From: Flavobacteriales bacterium
GTDB lineage: Bacteria > Bacteroidota > Bacteroidia > Flavobacteriales_D > Sanyastnellaceae
Direction of reading: 5' to 3'
Length of the DNA: 64,000 bases
Assembly (NCBI GenBank): GCA_947462725.1
Contig: CANHPZ010000002.1
Coordinates: 1 to 64,000 of the forward strand
Position numbers and translations under genes: made by a program. Below are positions 9,567 to 19,673 of the stretch, in pieces. The notes beneath the pieces were generated by a model. It worked only from the letters and a program-made list of their open reading frames with translations. It searched no databases and was not told where the DNA came from. Position 1 is the first letter of the stretch, and each line of letters starts with the position of its first letter.

Positions 9567-10316
9567 ATGGCGGTAAATATTCTTGTGGTTGAAGACGAAA
9601 GCATTGTTCGCAAAGACATTGAGCGTAGCTTGGAAAAATTGGGTTACAATGTAGTTGCTCAAGCGGATAATGGCGAAAAGGCTATTGAACTAGCAAGAGC
9701 AACACGCCCCGACATCGCTCTATTGGATATTCAAATCAAGGGAAATATGACAGGCATTGACACCGCCGAAGCCATCAAACAAGAAATGGATATTCCCGTA
9801 GTGTATCTCACCGCTTTTGCTGATGAGCCGACACTCAACAAGGCTAAGGCCACTGAACCGCACGGATATATTCTCAAGCCATTCAAAGAAATTGATTTAC
9901 ACACCACCATCGAAATGGCCATCCATAAGCATGGCAAAGAGCGTGAGGTGCGTGTCGAAAACGAGCTTCTTCGATCTCTTACAAGCTACAAGTCAAATGC
10001 GAATTATCTCTTCATTAAGCACCAATCGAAACTAGTGAAGGTGAATACAGCCGATATCTACTACGTGGAAGCGTTGAAGGATTATATGCAGATTGTGACC
10101 TCAGAAGTGAAATACACCATTCACGCTACGATGAAGGATATCGAGCGTAAGCTGCCAAAGACGGTGTTTCAACGCGTGCATCGCTCATTCATAGTAAACA
10201 TGGATAAGATTGCTCTCATTTCAGGTGGCGATGTTATCTTGGCTGATCTCAACAAAGAGATTCCGGTAGGAGGAAACTACCGCGATGAGTTTGGTGAGCG
10301 CATCAACATCCTTTGA
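9567..10316 (+). CDS. LytTR-family response regulator
   Basis: REC domain (VVEDESIVRKDIE, DIALLDIQIKG, LKPF) followed by LytTR (YYVEALKDYMQIVT...VHRSFIVNMDKI). Confidence 0.92.
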   Translation: MAVNILVVEDESIVRKDIERSLEKLGYNVVAQADNGEKAIELARATRPDIALLDIQIKGNMTGIDTAEAIKQEMDIPVVYLTAFADEPTLNKAKATEPHGYILKPFKEIDLHTTIEMAIHKHGKEREVRVENELLRSLTSYKSNANYLFIKHQSKLVKVNTADIYYVEALKDYMQIVTSEVKYTIHATMKDIERKLPKTVFQRVHRSFIVNMDKIALISGGDVILADLNKEIPVGGNYRDEFGERINIL

Positions 10317-10318
10317 TT

Positions 10319-13300
10319 TTATCGCAACAAGGTTACACTGCCTTTGGTATTGATTGGTTCGGGCCTGCCTAGAACAATCATGTCTACCGACCAAACATAA
10401 ACCCCATCTTCGACGGGTTGGTTTTTGAATGTACCATCCCAACCCTCACCAATGGCTTGTGTTGAGAACACTTCAATACCCCAGCGATTGTAAATTCGGA
10501 AAGTGTAAAGCGTAATATTCGATCCGGTGATTACGGGCAAAAACAATTCGTTATGGTTGTTGTTGTCCGGTGAGAATGCGCTTGGAATGTAGAACTGGTA
10601 ACCGTTGCTTGCCTCTATGCTTTGCACATATTCTGCGGTGCAACCAAATGCATTGGTTACCACTTGTGTGATTTCATACACGCCATCTTCTGCGTAGGTG
10701 TGCTGCGGAATTTCTGAACCTTCAGTATTATCACCCCAGTTGTAGCCGGTAAGCGTAACATCAGGGCTTGTTTGCGGAGTAACAACAATAGTTGGCGTGC
10801 TTGTGGACTGGTCTACCATGGCGCTGAATCCGGCGGTTGGAGAGGGATAAACAATCAACGGCTCATTCATAGAAGCTCGGGTCATACAACCACGATTAGA
10901 GCGCACAACCACATCAAGATTATAAGCTCCGATATCGCTTAAGGTGAAATGTGCGGGATTAGTATTACTAACCGCTTCATTGTCTAAAAACCATTCATAT
11001 GATTCAACGATTGAGGGCTGCGCAATGGCGGATTCACAAAGCACCCCAATAGATTGATTGTTGCAGAACTCAGTGTTGTCATTCAGAATCTTAGCAATGG
11101 GAAGCGGATAAACCTCAACAGAGTCAATGGTAACGTTTCTGCATCCATAGTTGCTTACTGCCGTGAATGTATAGTTGAATACACCGGCAGAATCAAACAA
11201 GTATTCGGTATCGAATCCCACTGATGTGAAGGGGTACCCCTCAATGCTCCAAGTGGTGGATGTAATCCCGCCATAGGCAAGCGCAACATCAGCACTAAAT
11301 TCAGTTTGCAAACCCAGGCAGTGGTCTTCTGTGGTAAATGCGATTTGTGGCATTGGGCGCACGTTGATTTGTTGGTGTGATACACCAGAACAACCATGAG
11401 CTGTGGTGATATGCAAGGCAACGGTGGCTGCGCCGTTGTTATTGAAGACATAGTATGAGGTGTCGTCGTCGATCCACTGATTTCCTTCAGCAAACCACAA
11501 CCAATTGACAATGGAATCGTTTCCGAAAGCGCTTTCATCAACCAATAGTGCGCTATCTTTTTCACATACATTAGTCATGCTGAATGAGGCGTTTGGCGTG
11601 TCATACACCATGAATTCGAAAGGTTGCTGAGCTGCGCATCCGTAATTGCTGGCTACATCCACAAGGCCATTGTGATGTCCGCCTTGCTCGAAAATTAGCC
11701 CATTCAGATTTGGGGTTGAGCCGGCCGCTGCACCATCCAATTGCCATTCGAATTCTGTGATTTGTCCTTCAACCACAGTAGCGTTTGCATTGATTTGAAC
11801 CTCTTGGCCGGTGCAGAAATGGGTTGAAACAATGTTGAGCTGCGGTTTCGGGCGCACCACAAACTCTGTAGATGATGACGCATAGCATCCATGACTATCG
11901 TAAAAATGCAGCACGACCGCATAGGGTGTTGGAGAATAGACGGGCATAAAAACACCGGTAATTGCGCCGTCGACGGTATAATGCGATTGCACCATGCTAT
12001 CCAAAACAAACGCATAGTCTTGATCTCCGTCGCAAAATGTTTGTTGAATCAAGCTTTCCACAACAGGAAGGGGCAATATGAAAACACTATCAATAGCGGA
12101 ACCCGTGCAGCCGGCATCATCCGTATAGCGATACTCTACTCGCTGAAACGAATTGGGTGTATGATTGCTGTTGAAAAAGCCAGCTTCAACAGAATTTACA
12201 AAGTAGTGGCCCGTTACGCCGGCGGGGTTTCCACCCAGCATGGCCACCAACCCGGAGTTGAAACAAATAGAGTCAACAAATTGCAATGAGACTGTTGGTT
12301 TAGGCAGGACGTTGATTCGAAGAGTATCTGTGCTGATACAATCCGAATAATTAGAGGTAATCACAATGTCGTAAGTGCTTTCAGCGGTCATGATAGCGAC
12401 ATTGGGTTGAGCGGCGGTCGACAATGGTTGTGAGGAGTTCCAAGAAATATTCTCGGCATTGAGGCTTGTAATTTCAATCAGGTCGCCCTCACAAATGTGC
12501 TCGGGAACACTGTAATGCGCTTGATAATTTTCTACCACAATTGGGGTAACACAGTGGATATAAACATCACAGCCATTTTGATCCGTCATGATTATCGAAG
12601 GACAATATTCACCGGGTTCAGTATACGTGTGCGCCGTAGTTGTTCCACCAAAGGGATCTCCCTGTCCATCATTAAAATCCCAGAAGTATTGAAACGAATT
12701 GTCGTTCAAATTGAACGCCTCAAACGATACGTCAAATGGTGCGCAACTTGCGCTGTCTAGGCTTTGATGAAACGGACCAACACTGGAGGAGTAATTCAAT
12801 ACATCGGGTATCGAGAGAGTATCCGCACAACCGTTTTGAGCGACTGTAATCATTACGGCGTCAAACACACCGATGGGATAGGTGTGTGCAACATGATATC
12901 CCAACCCTGATTGTGAATCACCAAAGTTCCAGTGCGTTTGCGCAACACTTCCCGCTGTGGTGTTATCAAACGAAACGGTGTAAAGGCAATTATTGATTAC
13001 AGGAGTTACTGCGGCTTGTGCATCTGGGCTAAGCACCTCCACTAGAGTTGGATGACAATACACGCTGCTGCAACCAATAGCATTCGTTGCGGTTAAACAC
13101 ACCTGATACGATCCGTTTTCGGGGTAGGCGTGCTGTGCGGTTTCGCCCAAATAGGCGCTAGAGGTGTCGCCGAAACTCCAGTTGAATTGAGTCCCTTGCG
13201 GCACAATGGAGGTGTTGCTAAACACGACCACTTCACCCCGACATACTTGAGGATTGGTGATTTGGAATTGTGCTTGTGGAGGCAGCGTTGTGTTTATTGC

Positions 13301-15967
13301 AATGGTTCGTGAAGAAGAACACCCATCGGCGTTACTGGCGGTTAGAGTTGCTGAAATACCCGATGCGTAATTGAATGGCGCCGCAAAAGCGTGCTCAGTA
13401 GCTGATAAGGAGCTTGATGCACCATCACTGAAGGCCCAGTTAAAAGTTGAGGCCTGTGGTGATGTTGCTTCAAAGTTTACCACCACAGAACCATTAGCAC
13501 AGGGGTCTGTAACAGCATAGGTGAAATCGGAAAATTCACCACCCTGCAGCACAGTTACAGCGTTGAGGTATGTGGTATCGGCAGTGCAACCCTGATAGTT
13601 TGTGGCAGACACCTGAATGTCGTAGGTGCCAGCGACTTCAAACAAAAGTGTTGGCCATTCGAATTGCATTGGATCATTGGAGTACGTCGTTTCCGATTGA
13701 CCGTTGTGGGTATACACTATCGTCCAAGGCGCAACCGAAGGGTTATAAACACGATCTACAACCACTTGATCTCCGTTTTCGACATTGAGTTCCCAATGCA
13801 CATTTCGCTTAATGTTTTCGATGTGCACCTCTAGTGGTGAGCACCCTACTTCGGGCGATATGGCGATTCGTGCACTTGGCGATGTGATGATGATGTTTTC
13901 TGTTTTACTATCGGAACATGGATCACCATTTTTATGGGCTTCGAGGGTAACCGTGTATTGACCGGGTTCATCGTAGTGGTGAGTAGGATTGGCTACGTTA
14001 ATCACAAGCGGTGATCCATCACCGAAATCCCAAACCAGCGAATCTCCCTCTATCGATTCGTTGGTGAATTGAACACCATTTTCTGCACAAGTCATTTCAA
14101 AAGAGAAAAGAGCTAATGGTGGAACCACATGAATGTAATCCTCGCGGGTTGCACTCACATTACATGCACCGTTTAGAATGGCTAATGAAACATCGTAGAA
14201 CCCCGTGTCTTCAAACATTCTAGAGTAGCAACTATCTTCTTCTTGCATGGTTTGTGGCCCGCTGCCATCATGAAAATCCCAGATGTAGGTGTTTCCGGGT
14301 TGATAGTCGATGCAGAACTCAAAGCTGATACCCGCGCAACCCAGTGTTTGATTTACTGTGAAACCAGGAAGTGCCGGTGCAAGAACAGTAAGAGCGGTGT
14401 CGCTGGTATCAGTGGCTGTGCATCCTTCGGCGGTGGTAACTGATAAGACTGGAAAAAACTCCCCAGATTCGATAAATACAAAATCAGGGTTGGCTCCTGT
14501 TGCGTCTTCTATGCCATCTCCATTGAAATCCCATGAATAAGAAACAATAGTACCGCCCGAGCTTAAAACAATATCAGTAACCTCCATGGTTTCACCGGTG
14601 CAAATAGCTTCTTCGTGCTCAAAGGAGAGGCTTGGCGTTTCGATGTGAATGTAATTATTGCGATTGCGATTGCGAATGCAGCCGTTCGCGGTGATGCGCC
14701 TTAACTTGATATCATAATAGCCTGGTGCTGTGAATAATTGAGTGAGGTTAACATCGTTAGAAACCTCTTCATTATTGACAAACCATGTGAAGGCACCATT
14801 GATTTGACCGGCAGCACCATTTGAAAAGTGAACTTCAAGAGGAACAGAACACCCTGAAGTAATATCTGCGGTGAAATCAATAGTGGGGTTGGGCATTACT
14901 GTGAGCGTGTCTGTAAAGGATACTGAGCAAGCCGCACCAAAATGGGCAACCATGCGAATTATAGGTGTTCCTGCGGCGCTAAAGGTGAATGACCCATTAA
15001 AACCCGTCCCATCCGTTGTTCCATCACCATTGTAATCCCATTCAACAGAAGTGGGAGCGGGGGTAGTGATGTTGGTGAATTGCAGGGTTTGACCAGCACA
15101 CGTGGTATCTACCGTGCTTGTGAAGCCAACTGTTGGCTGACTGGATATGGAAACATCACGACAAGTGGTGTCTGTGCAGCCAATCGTGTTTTCTACAGCA
15201 AGACACACACTGTAGGTTGCACTTTCATTAAAAGCAATCGAGGCAACGGCTGTGTTTTGGTTTGATTCAACGGTGTTGACCGACCATGTGTAGTTGGAGT
15301 AATCAACTTGAGAAGCGCTGAAATTAATTGTGGTTGGCAGGCTGCAGGTGCTTTGGCTTCCAACGGTGAAATTGGCTTGAGGATGTTGTGAAGACGCTTG
15401 AATGAGTTGGGGCATGCTGATGGATGAAAAACAACCATTGGCATCAGCAATCGACAACACGGGAGTGAAGCTTCCCGCTTGCGCATAACAGTGATTTGGG
15501 TTTGTTTCTTCAGAAAATGATCCATCACCAAAATCCCAACTCCACTCCACAATCGGTCCTGATCCAGGGGTTGATGCGTCTGCAAACTCAGCACAAAAGG
15601 GCAAGCACCCGGCAGAGTCGGTTAGCGTTATCGCTGCAGAAGGTTTGGCAAAAACAGTGATGAAATCATCGAAAACCTGAGCAGGACCGGATGAAAGGGT
15701 TACGCTGATATCATAGGTGCCTGGTGTGTTGAAAATGGCCACATACGGGTTGGTGTTTGATTGCAGCGCGACTCCGTTGGGGCCAGTAACTGTCCATGCG
15801 GTTGAACCGACCACAGAACCATCACTCATCGACGCGGTAATTATGACCCCATGGGGCGCACAACCCGCTGGTTGATTGCTCTGCAACGTCAATACTTGTG
15901 CAGATAATTCTCTCGGAGCAAGAACGATCAGCGCAATCGAAAGAAGGTATGTTAGGGTTTTTATCAA
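10319..15967 (-). CDS. 1882-aa multi-PKD-domain secreted adhesin-like protein with T9SS type B (gliding motility-associated) C-terminal domain
   Basis: Signal peptide; numerous WxFGDG/WDFNDG PKD motifs; C-terminus FYIPSAFSPDNNNHNELFLPV...YTFRIYNRWGIEVF...GWDGTFKNQPVEDGVYVW. Confidence 0.92.
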   Translation of the reverse strand: MIKTLTYLLSIALIVLAPRELSAQVLTLQSNQPAGCAPHGVIITASMSDGSVVGSTAWTVTGPNGVALQSNTNPYVAIFNTPGTYDISVTLSSGPAQVFDDFITVFAKPSAAITLTDSAGCLPFCAEFADASTPGSGPIVEWSWDFGDGSFSEETNPNHCYAQAGSFTPVLSIADANGCFSSISMPQLIQASSQHPQANFTVGSQSTCSLPTTINFSASQVDYSNYTWSVNTVESNQNTAVASIAFNESATYSVCLAVENTIGCTDTTCRDVSISSQPTVGFTSTVDTTCAGQTLQFTNITTPAPTSVEWDYNGDGTTDGTGFNGSFTFSAAGTPIIRMVAHFGAACSVSFTDTLTVMPNPTIDFTADITSGCSVPLEVHFSNGAAGQINGAFTWFVNNEEVSNDVNLTQLFTAPGYYDIKLRRITANGCIRNRNRNNYIHIETPSLSFEHEEAICTGETMEVTDIVLSSGGTIVSYSWDFNGDGIEDATGANPDFVFIESGEFFPVLSVTTAEGCTATDTSDTALTVLAPALPGFTVNQTLGCAGISFEFCIDYQPGNTYIWDFHDGSGPQTMQEEDSCYSRMFEDTGFYDVSLAILNGACNVSATREDYIHVVPPLALFSFEMTCAENGVQFTNESIEGDSLVWDFGDGSPLVINVANPTHHYDEPGQYTVTLEAHKNGDPCSDSKTENIIITSPSARIAISPEVGCSPLEVHIENIKRNVHWELNVENGDQVVVDRVYNPSVAPWTIVYTHNGQSETTYSNDPMQFEWPTLLFEVAGTYDIQVSATNYQGCTADTTYLNAVTVLQGGEFSDFTYAVTDPCANGSVVVNFEATSPQASTFNWAFSDGASSSLSATEHAFAAPFNYASGISATLTASNADGCSSSRTIAINTTLPPQAQFQITNPQVCRGEVVVFSNTSIVPQGTQFNWSFGDTSSAYLGETAQHAYPENGSYQVCLTATNAIGCSSVYCHPTLVEVLSPDAQAAVTPVINNCLYTVSFDNTTAGSVAQTHWNFGDSQSGLGYHVAHTYPIGVFDAVMITVAQNGCADTLSIPDVLNYSSSVGPFHQSLDSASCAPFDVSFEAFNLNDNSFQYFWDFNDGQGDPFGGTTTAHTYTEPGEYCPSIIMTDQNGCDVYIHCVTPIVVENYQAHYSVPEHICEGDLIEITSLNAENISWNSSQPLSTAAQPNVAIMTAESTYDIVITSNYSDCISTDTLRINVLPKPTVSLQFVDSICFNSGLVAMLGGNPAGVTGHYFVNSVEAGFFNSNHTPNSFQRVEYRYTDDAGCTGSAIDSVFILPLPVVESLIQQTFCDGDQDYAFVLDSMVQSHYTVDGAITGVFMPVYSPTPYAVVLHFYDSHGCYASSSTEFVVRPKPQLNIVSTHFCTGQEVQINANATVVEGQITEFEWQLDGAAAGSTPNLNGLIFEQGGHHNGLVDVASNYGCAAQQPFEFMVYDTPNASFSMTNVCEKDSALLVDESAFGNDSIVNWLWFAEGNQWIDDDTSYYVFNNNGAATVALHITTAHGCSGVSHQQINVRPMPQIAFTTEDHCLGLQTEFSADVALAYGGITSTTWSIEGYPFTSVGFDTEYLFDSAGVFNYTFTAVSNYGCRNVTIDSVEVYPLPIAKILNDNTEFCNNQSIGVLCESAIAQPSIVESYEWFLDNEAVSNTNPAHFTLSDIGAYNLDVVVRSNRGCMTRASMNEPLIVYPSPTAGFSAMVDQSTSTPTIVVTPQTSPDVTLTGYNWGDNTEGSEIPQHTYAEDGVYEITQVVTNAFGCTAEYVQSIEASNGYQFYIPSAFSPDNNNHNELFLPVITGSNITLYTFRIYNRWGIEVFSTQAIGEGWDGTFKNQPVEDGVYVWSVDMIVLGRPEPINTKGSVTLLR

Positions 15968-16109
15968 AATTCACACGACCACAACCACAGAGTTGGGGTG
16001 TGTTTTATACTGCCGAATGGCTTTCTGGGTTGCGAACAAAGAATAATAAATGACTCTAATCAAAGCACGCCCCTATCCAAGTGTAACTTTGGCTGCAAAT
16101 CCGAAAGGC

Positions 16110-16739
16110 ATGAAAAACCGATACGTTCGACGTTTTATCAATTATGTGCTCAATGGCATGATCATCTCGCTACCTGTTTTTGGCACGGGTTACATCGTCT
16201 ATAAGTTGTTTACGTTTTTGGACAGCATTGTTCCGCGAATCATTTATTCAGAAGATGAAATGCTGACCAAGGGCGAACACTTTTCGGGTTGGGGAATCTT
16301 GATGCTCGTTCTCGTATTGTTTATTTTGGGTTGGTTTGGAAGCATGTTCATCAACGACCGCATCAAAGGTTGGTTTTTGCGTTTGCTGGATAAGATTCCC
16401 GGTGTAAACAATCTGTATAAGGCGATTTCAGACGTTCTCAGCGCATTCGTTGGCAAGGAAAAAAAATTCAATCAACCTGTTTTAGTGAAAGTCAGCGACA
16501 ACATGGAATTGGAAATGATTGGATTCATTACAGACACAAACCTTTCGGATCTCGGAAACATTCAAGGCAAGGTGGCCGTCTACTTTCCCATGAGCTATAG
16601 TTTTTCGGGTCATATGATGATTGTACCAACCAAGAACATAACACCGATAGATCGGAACTCTGTGGATATTTTGAAGTATACCATGAGTGGCGGAATAGTC
16701 GAGTTAGATCACGACCATGAAGGGCAGGTACACCGCTAA
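16110..16739 (+). CDS. DUF502 family membrane protein (alternative start at 16050)
   Basis: MKNRYVRRFINYVLNGMIISLPVFGTGYIVYKLF...; PGVNNLYKAISDV; typical DUF502 layout. Confidence 0.8.
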   Translation: MKNRYVRRFINYVLNGMIISLPVFGTGYIVYKLFTFLDSIVPRIIYSEDEMLTKGEHFSGWGILMLVLVLFILGWFGSMFINDRIKGWFLRLLDKIPGVNNLYKAISDVLSAFVGKEKKFNQPVLVKVSDNMELEMIGFITDTNLSDLGNIQGKVAVYFPMSYSFSGHMMIVPTKNITPIDRNSVDILKYTMSGGIVELDHDHEGQVHR

Positions 16740-17607
16740 TTTACTTGTGCTTCATGCCATTGTGCTGGTTTGGGGACTTACCGGAATCTTGGGAAAGGAG
16801 ATTTCATTGCCGCCCGTTCCTTTGGTGTGGTGGCGAGTTCTCATCGCCGTTGTGACTATTGCTTGTATTGTAGGTTTTTCAGGCGCCTCATTCCGATCGG
16901 ACTACCGTCAATTGGTGCGCTATGCGGGGGTCGGCCTATTAACAGGTGCTCATTGGATTTGTTTTTTTGCGAGCATCAAGTATTCGAAAATCTCAGTGGC
17001 CTTGGTCGTGTTAAGCACGTCGGCTTTTTTTGTTTCATTGGTTGGACCGCTTATTCGTCGTGAGCGCATTCGATGGTATGAGATGTGGCTAGGTCTCATT
17101 GTTATTGCTGGTTTAGCAATGATTTTCAATTTTGAATCTGAATACACTTTGGGAATAGTTTTATCTCTTTTTGCCGCCTTGCTTGCAGCGCTTTTTTCCA
17201 CACTCAACTCTCGACTCGTCTTAAAAAGCGACCCACGGGAAATCGCATTTTGGGAGATGGTGTTTGCGCTTATCGGGCTAACGGTTTATTTGTTTGTCAG
17301 TGGTGAGATTCAAGTAGTCGCCAATGGTTTATCCATGCGCGACTTTCTGTTGTTGCTTGTGTTGGGTGTATTGTGCACCGGCGTTGCATTCATAGTTAGC
17401 ATCCGTGTAATGCGCGTTCTAAGCCCATTTACCTGCGCTTTGGCTATTAACCTCGAGCCGGTTTACACCATTATCATTGCGCTTTTTCTATACGGTGAAT
17501 CCGAATATATGAGCCCGCCGTTTTATTTAGGTGCGGCGATCATTTTGTCTACTTTATTCATCGACGCATACTTGAAGCGCAAGCGCATGAGGAAGGCCGC
17601 CCAATAG
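16717..17607 (+). CDS. EamA/DMT-family transporter
   Basis: About 10 TM segments, EamA pattern WGLTGILGKEIS...PLVWWRVLIA; overlaps upstream CDS. Confidence 0.85.
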   Translation: MKGRYTANLLVLHAIVLVWGLTGILGKEISLPPVPLVWWRVLIAVVTIACIVGFSGASFRSDYRQLVRYAGVGLLTGAHWICFFASIKYSKISVALVVLSTSAFFVSLVGPLIRRERIRWYEMWLGLIVIAGLAMIFNFESEYTLGIVLSLFAALLAALFSTLNSRLVLKSDPREIAFWEMVFALIGLTVYLFVSGEIQVVANGLSMRDFLLLLVLGVLCTGVAFIVSIRVMRVLSPFTCALAINLEPVYTIIIALFLYGESEYMSPPFYLGAAIILSTLFIDAYLKRKRMRKAAQ

Positions 17608-17614
17608 GCAGAAT

Positions 17615-18196
17615 TTATTGCCCGTAGAGGTGGTGGTCTCGGATGTAATGAAGAACATCCTCATTAATGAGATTGTCCACAGATTCATGCGCGCTTAATC
17701 GTTGCCTGATTTCAGTTGCTGAAAGGTGAAGCAGATTACCCTTGATCAATTTAACGGACGCATATAGCCGCTGATCAATCGATGGGTTTGCTGTTGCGCC
17801 TGATCTGTGATAAATGAGTACGGGGAAATTGTGCAGAATCCACTCATATTCTTTCCATAGATGAAAAGATTGCCAGTTGTCTTCACCCATGATGAGGTGA
17901 AAATGATGCGTGAATTCAGTGGTCAATTGTCTCAGTGTTGCGCATGTGTATGAGGGTCGGGGCATATTGAACTCAACATCGCTGGCGATTAGTTTTTCAT
18001 GCGCACTGCAAGCGATTTGAACCATGCTCATGCGATCGCCTTCGGGCGCGAGCATGCTGATCGGTTTAAATGGGTTTTGAGGACTAACAATGAACCAAAC
18101 TTCATCTAAATGAAATTGTTCAATGGCTTGAAGCCCAATGGCTGTATGACCGCTATGCGGTGGGTTGAATGAGCCGAAGTAAAGACCTACTTTCAT
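17615..18196 (-). CDS. nadD: Nicotinate-nucleotide adenylyltransferase
   Basis: MKVGLYFGSFNPPHSGH; SATEIRQRLS; ATGA overlap with gmk. Confidence 0.9.
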   Translation of the reverse strand: MKVGLYFGSFNPPHSGHTAIGLQAIEQFHLDEVWFIVSPQNPFKPISMLAPEGDRMSMVQIACSAHEKLIASDVEFNMPRPSYTCATLRQLTTEFTHHFHLIMGEDNWQSFHLWKEYEWILHNFPVLIYHRSGATANPSIDQRLYASVKLIKGNLLHLSATEIRQRLSAHESVDNLINEDVLHYIRDHHLYGQ

Positions 18197-18768
18197 TGAA
18201 TGCCGAGAAAATTGCGAACGCATGATTCTGCATCAATCAGTGCGGTGGGCAGGTCATCATTGACAACAACAACGTCGAAACGAGGCTCAAATTCCATTTC
18301 GTGATGTGCCTTAGCAATGCGCTGAGCAATTTTCTCAGTGGTTTCTGTGCTGCGTGCATTCAAGCGTTTGTCGAGCTCCTCGATACTGGGTGGTTTCACA
18401 AAAACCGCCAGGGCTTGATCACCAAGAATTTTCTTGAGATTCAACCCACCAACAACATCCAAATCGAAAATCACGTGCTCTCCCCTATCCCAGATTCGTT
18501 CGATTTCACTTTTAAGTGTTCCGTAGTATTGACCGGAATAAACTTCTTCCCATTCAATGAATTCGCCTGTGCGCGCTCGCTGAAGGAACTCGTCTGCGGA
18601 GATGAAGTAGTAGTCAACACCGTTTTTCTCGTAATCACGCATTGCGCGTGTAGTTGCAGAAACAGAGAACGCCAAACGCAAATCTGTAATACCCATCAAA
18701 TGCCTAACGATGGTTGTTTTGCCGGCACCGCTGGGAGCGGAAAATATGATTGCCTTGCCTTGGTTCAT
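18193..18768 (-). CDS. gmk: Guanylate kinase
   Basis: IIFSAPSGAGKTTIVRHL; SATTRAMRDYEKNGVDYYFIS. Confidence 0.93.
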   Translation of the reverse strand: MNQGKAIIFSAPSGAGKTTIVRHLMGITDLRLAFSVSATTRAMRDYEKNGVDYYFISADEFLQRARTGEFIEWEEVYSGQYYGTLKSEIERIWDRGEHVIFDLDVVGGLNLKKILGDQALAVFVKPPSIEELDKRLNARSTETTEKIAQRIAKAHHEMEFEPRFDVVVVNDDLPTALIDAESCVRNFLGIQ

Positions 18769-18792
18769 GATGGTTGTGGCGCGCAAAAATAC

Positions 18793-19662
18793 TTATAGCA
18801 CGTTGTTGATTTGTTCTTTGATTTTTTCCAATTCGTCTTTCATCACAACCACTAGTCGTTGCATGTCGGCGTCGTTTGCTTTACTGCCGATGGTATTGAT
18901 TTCGCGACCCATTTCTTGAGAAATAAAGCCTAGTTTTTTACCCTGTGACTCCCCTTTCAGCTCATCACTGAAGTGAGCGCAATTGGTATCGAGTCGTTGG
19001 TATTCCTCACTGATGTCGAGGCGTTCCAAGTAGTAAATTATTTCTTGCTCAAAGCGGTTGGGGTCTATTTTATCAATTGGAATAAGCTCCTCCAAATTAT
19101 TCCTAAGTTTTTCTCTTACGCGTTGATTGCGCGTTTTAATAGGCTCTTGCAATGCATTGCGGTTTTCGAGAATCGTCGCAACGCGATGTTCGAATTCCTT
19201 GGAAAGTTTTTCTCCCTCCAATTTACGGTAGGTATCAAATCGATGGAAGGCATCTTTGATCAATGAAAACAAAGCGGCCCATTCCTCTTCATTCAGCTCA
19301 GTCGACTCCGGTTTAAGCACATCAGGTATGCGCATGAGTGCGTTGAGATAATCGCCACCGGAAACACCAGCCTCATCGCTGAAAGCCTTGAGATCCTCGT
19401 AATACGCCAACATCAGCGGTTTATTGATGGACAAGCGCTTTTCTGCGTCTAGGCTTTCATAATACACCAGCAGATCCGCCTTACCGCGTTGAATGTTCTC
19501 GCTCAACCAGGACCTCAACTCAAGTTCTTTTTCGCGATAAGTGCTTGGGATACGCATATTCAAATCCAATTGCTTGCTGTTTAATGAGCGCAATTCAATC
19601 GTGAATTTTTTATTTCCAATAGTGCCTTCGGACTTACCGAATCCGGTCATTGATCGTAGCAT
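18793..19662 (-). CDS. YicC family protein
   Basis: MLRSMTGFGKSEG...; RLDTNCAHFSDEL...KKLGFISQEMGREINTIGSKAND. Confidence 0.92.
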   Translation of the reverse strand: MLRSMTGFGKSEGTIGNKKFTIELRSLNSKQLDLNMRIPSTYREKELELRSWLSENIQRGKADLLVYYESLDAEKRLSINKPLMLAYYEDLKAFSDEAGVSGGDYLNALMRIPDVLKPESTELNEEEWAALFSLIKDAFHRFDTYRKLEGEKLSKEFEHRVATILENRNALQEPIKTRNQRVREKLRNNLEELIPIDKIDPNRFEQEIIYYLERLDISEEYQRLDTNCAHFSDELKGESQGKKLGFISQEMGREINTIGSKANDADMQRLVVVMKDELEKIKEQINNVL

Positions 19663-19673
19663 GTTCTGTATTT

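Noticed and set aside
11155-12015. Same-strand alternative-frame ORFs within the PKD gene
   Set aside because: Alternative frames of a long, clearly coding 1882-aa ORF
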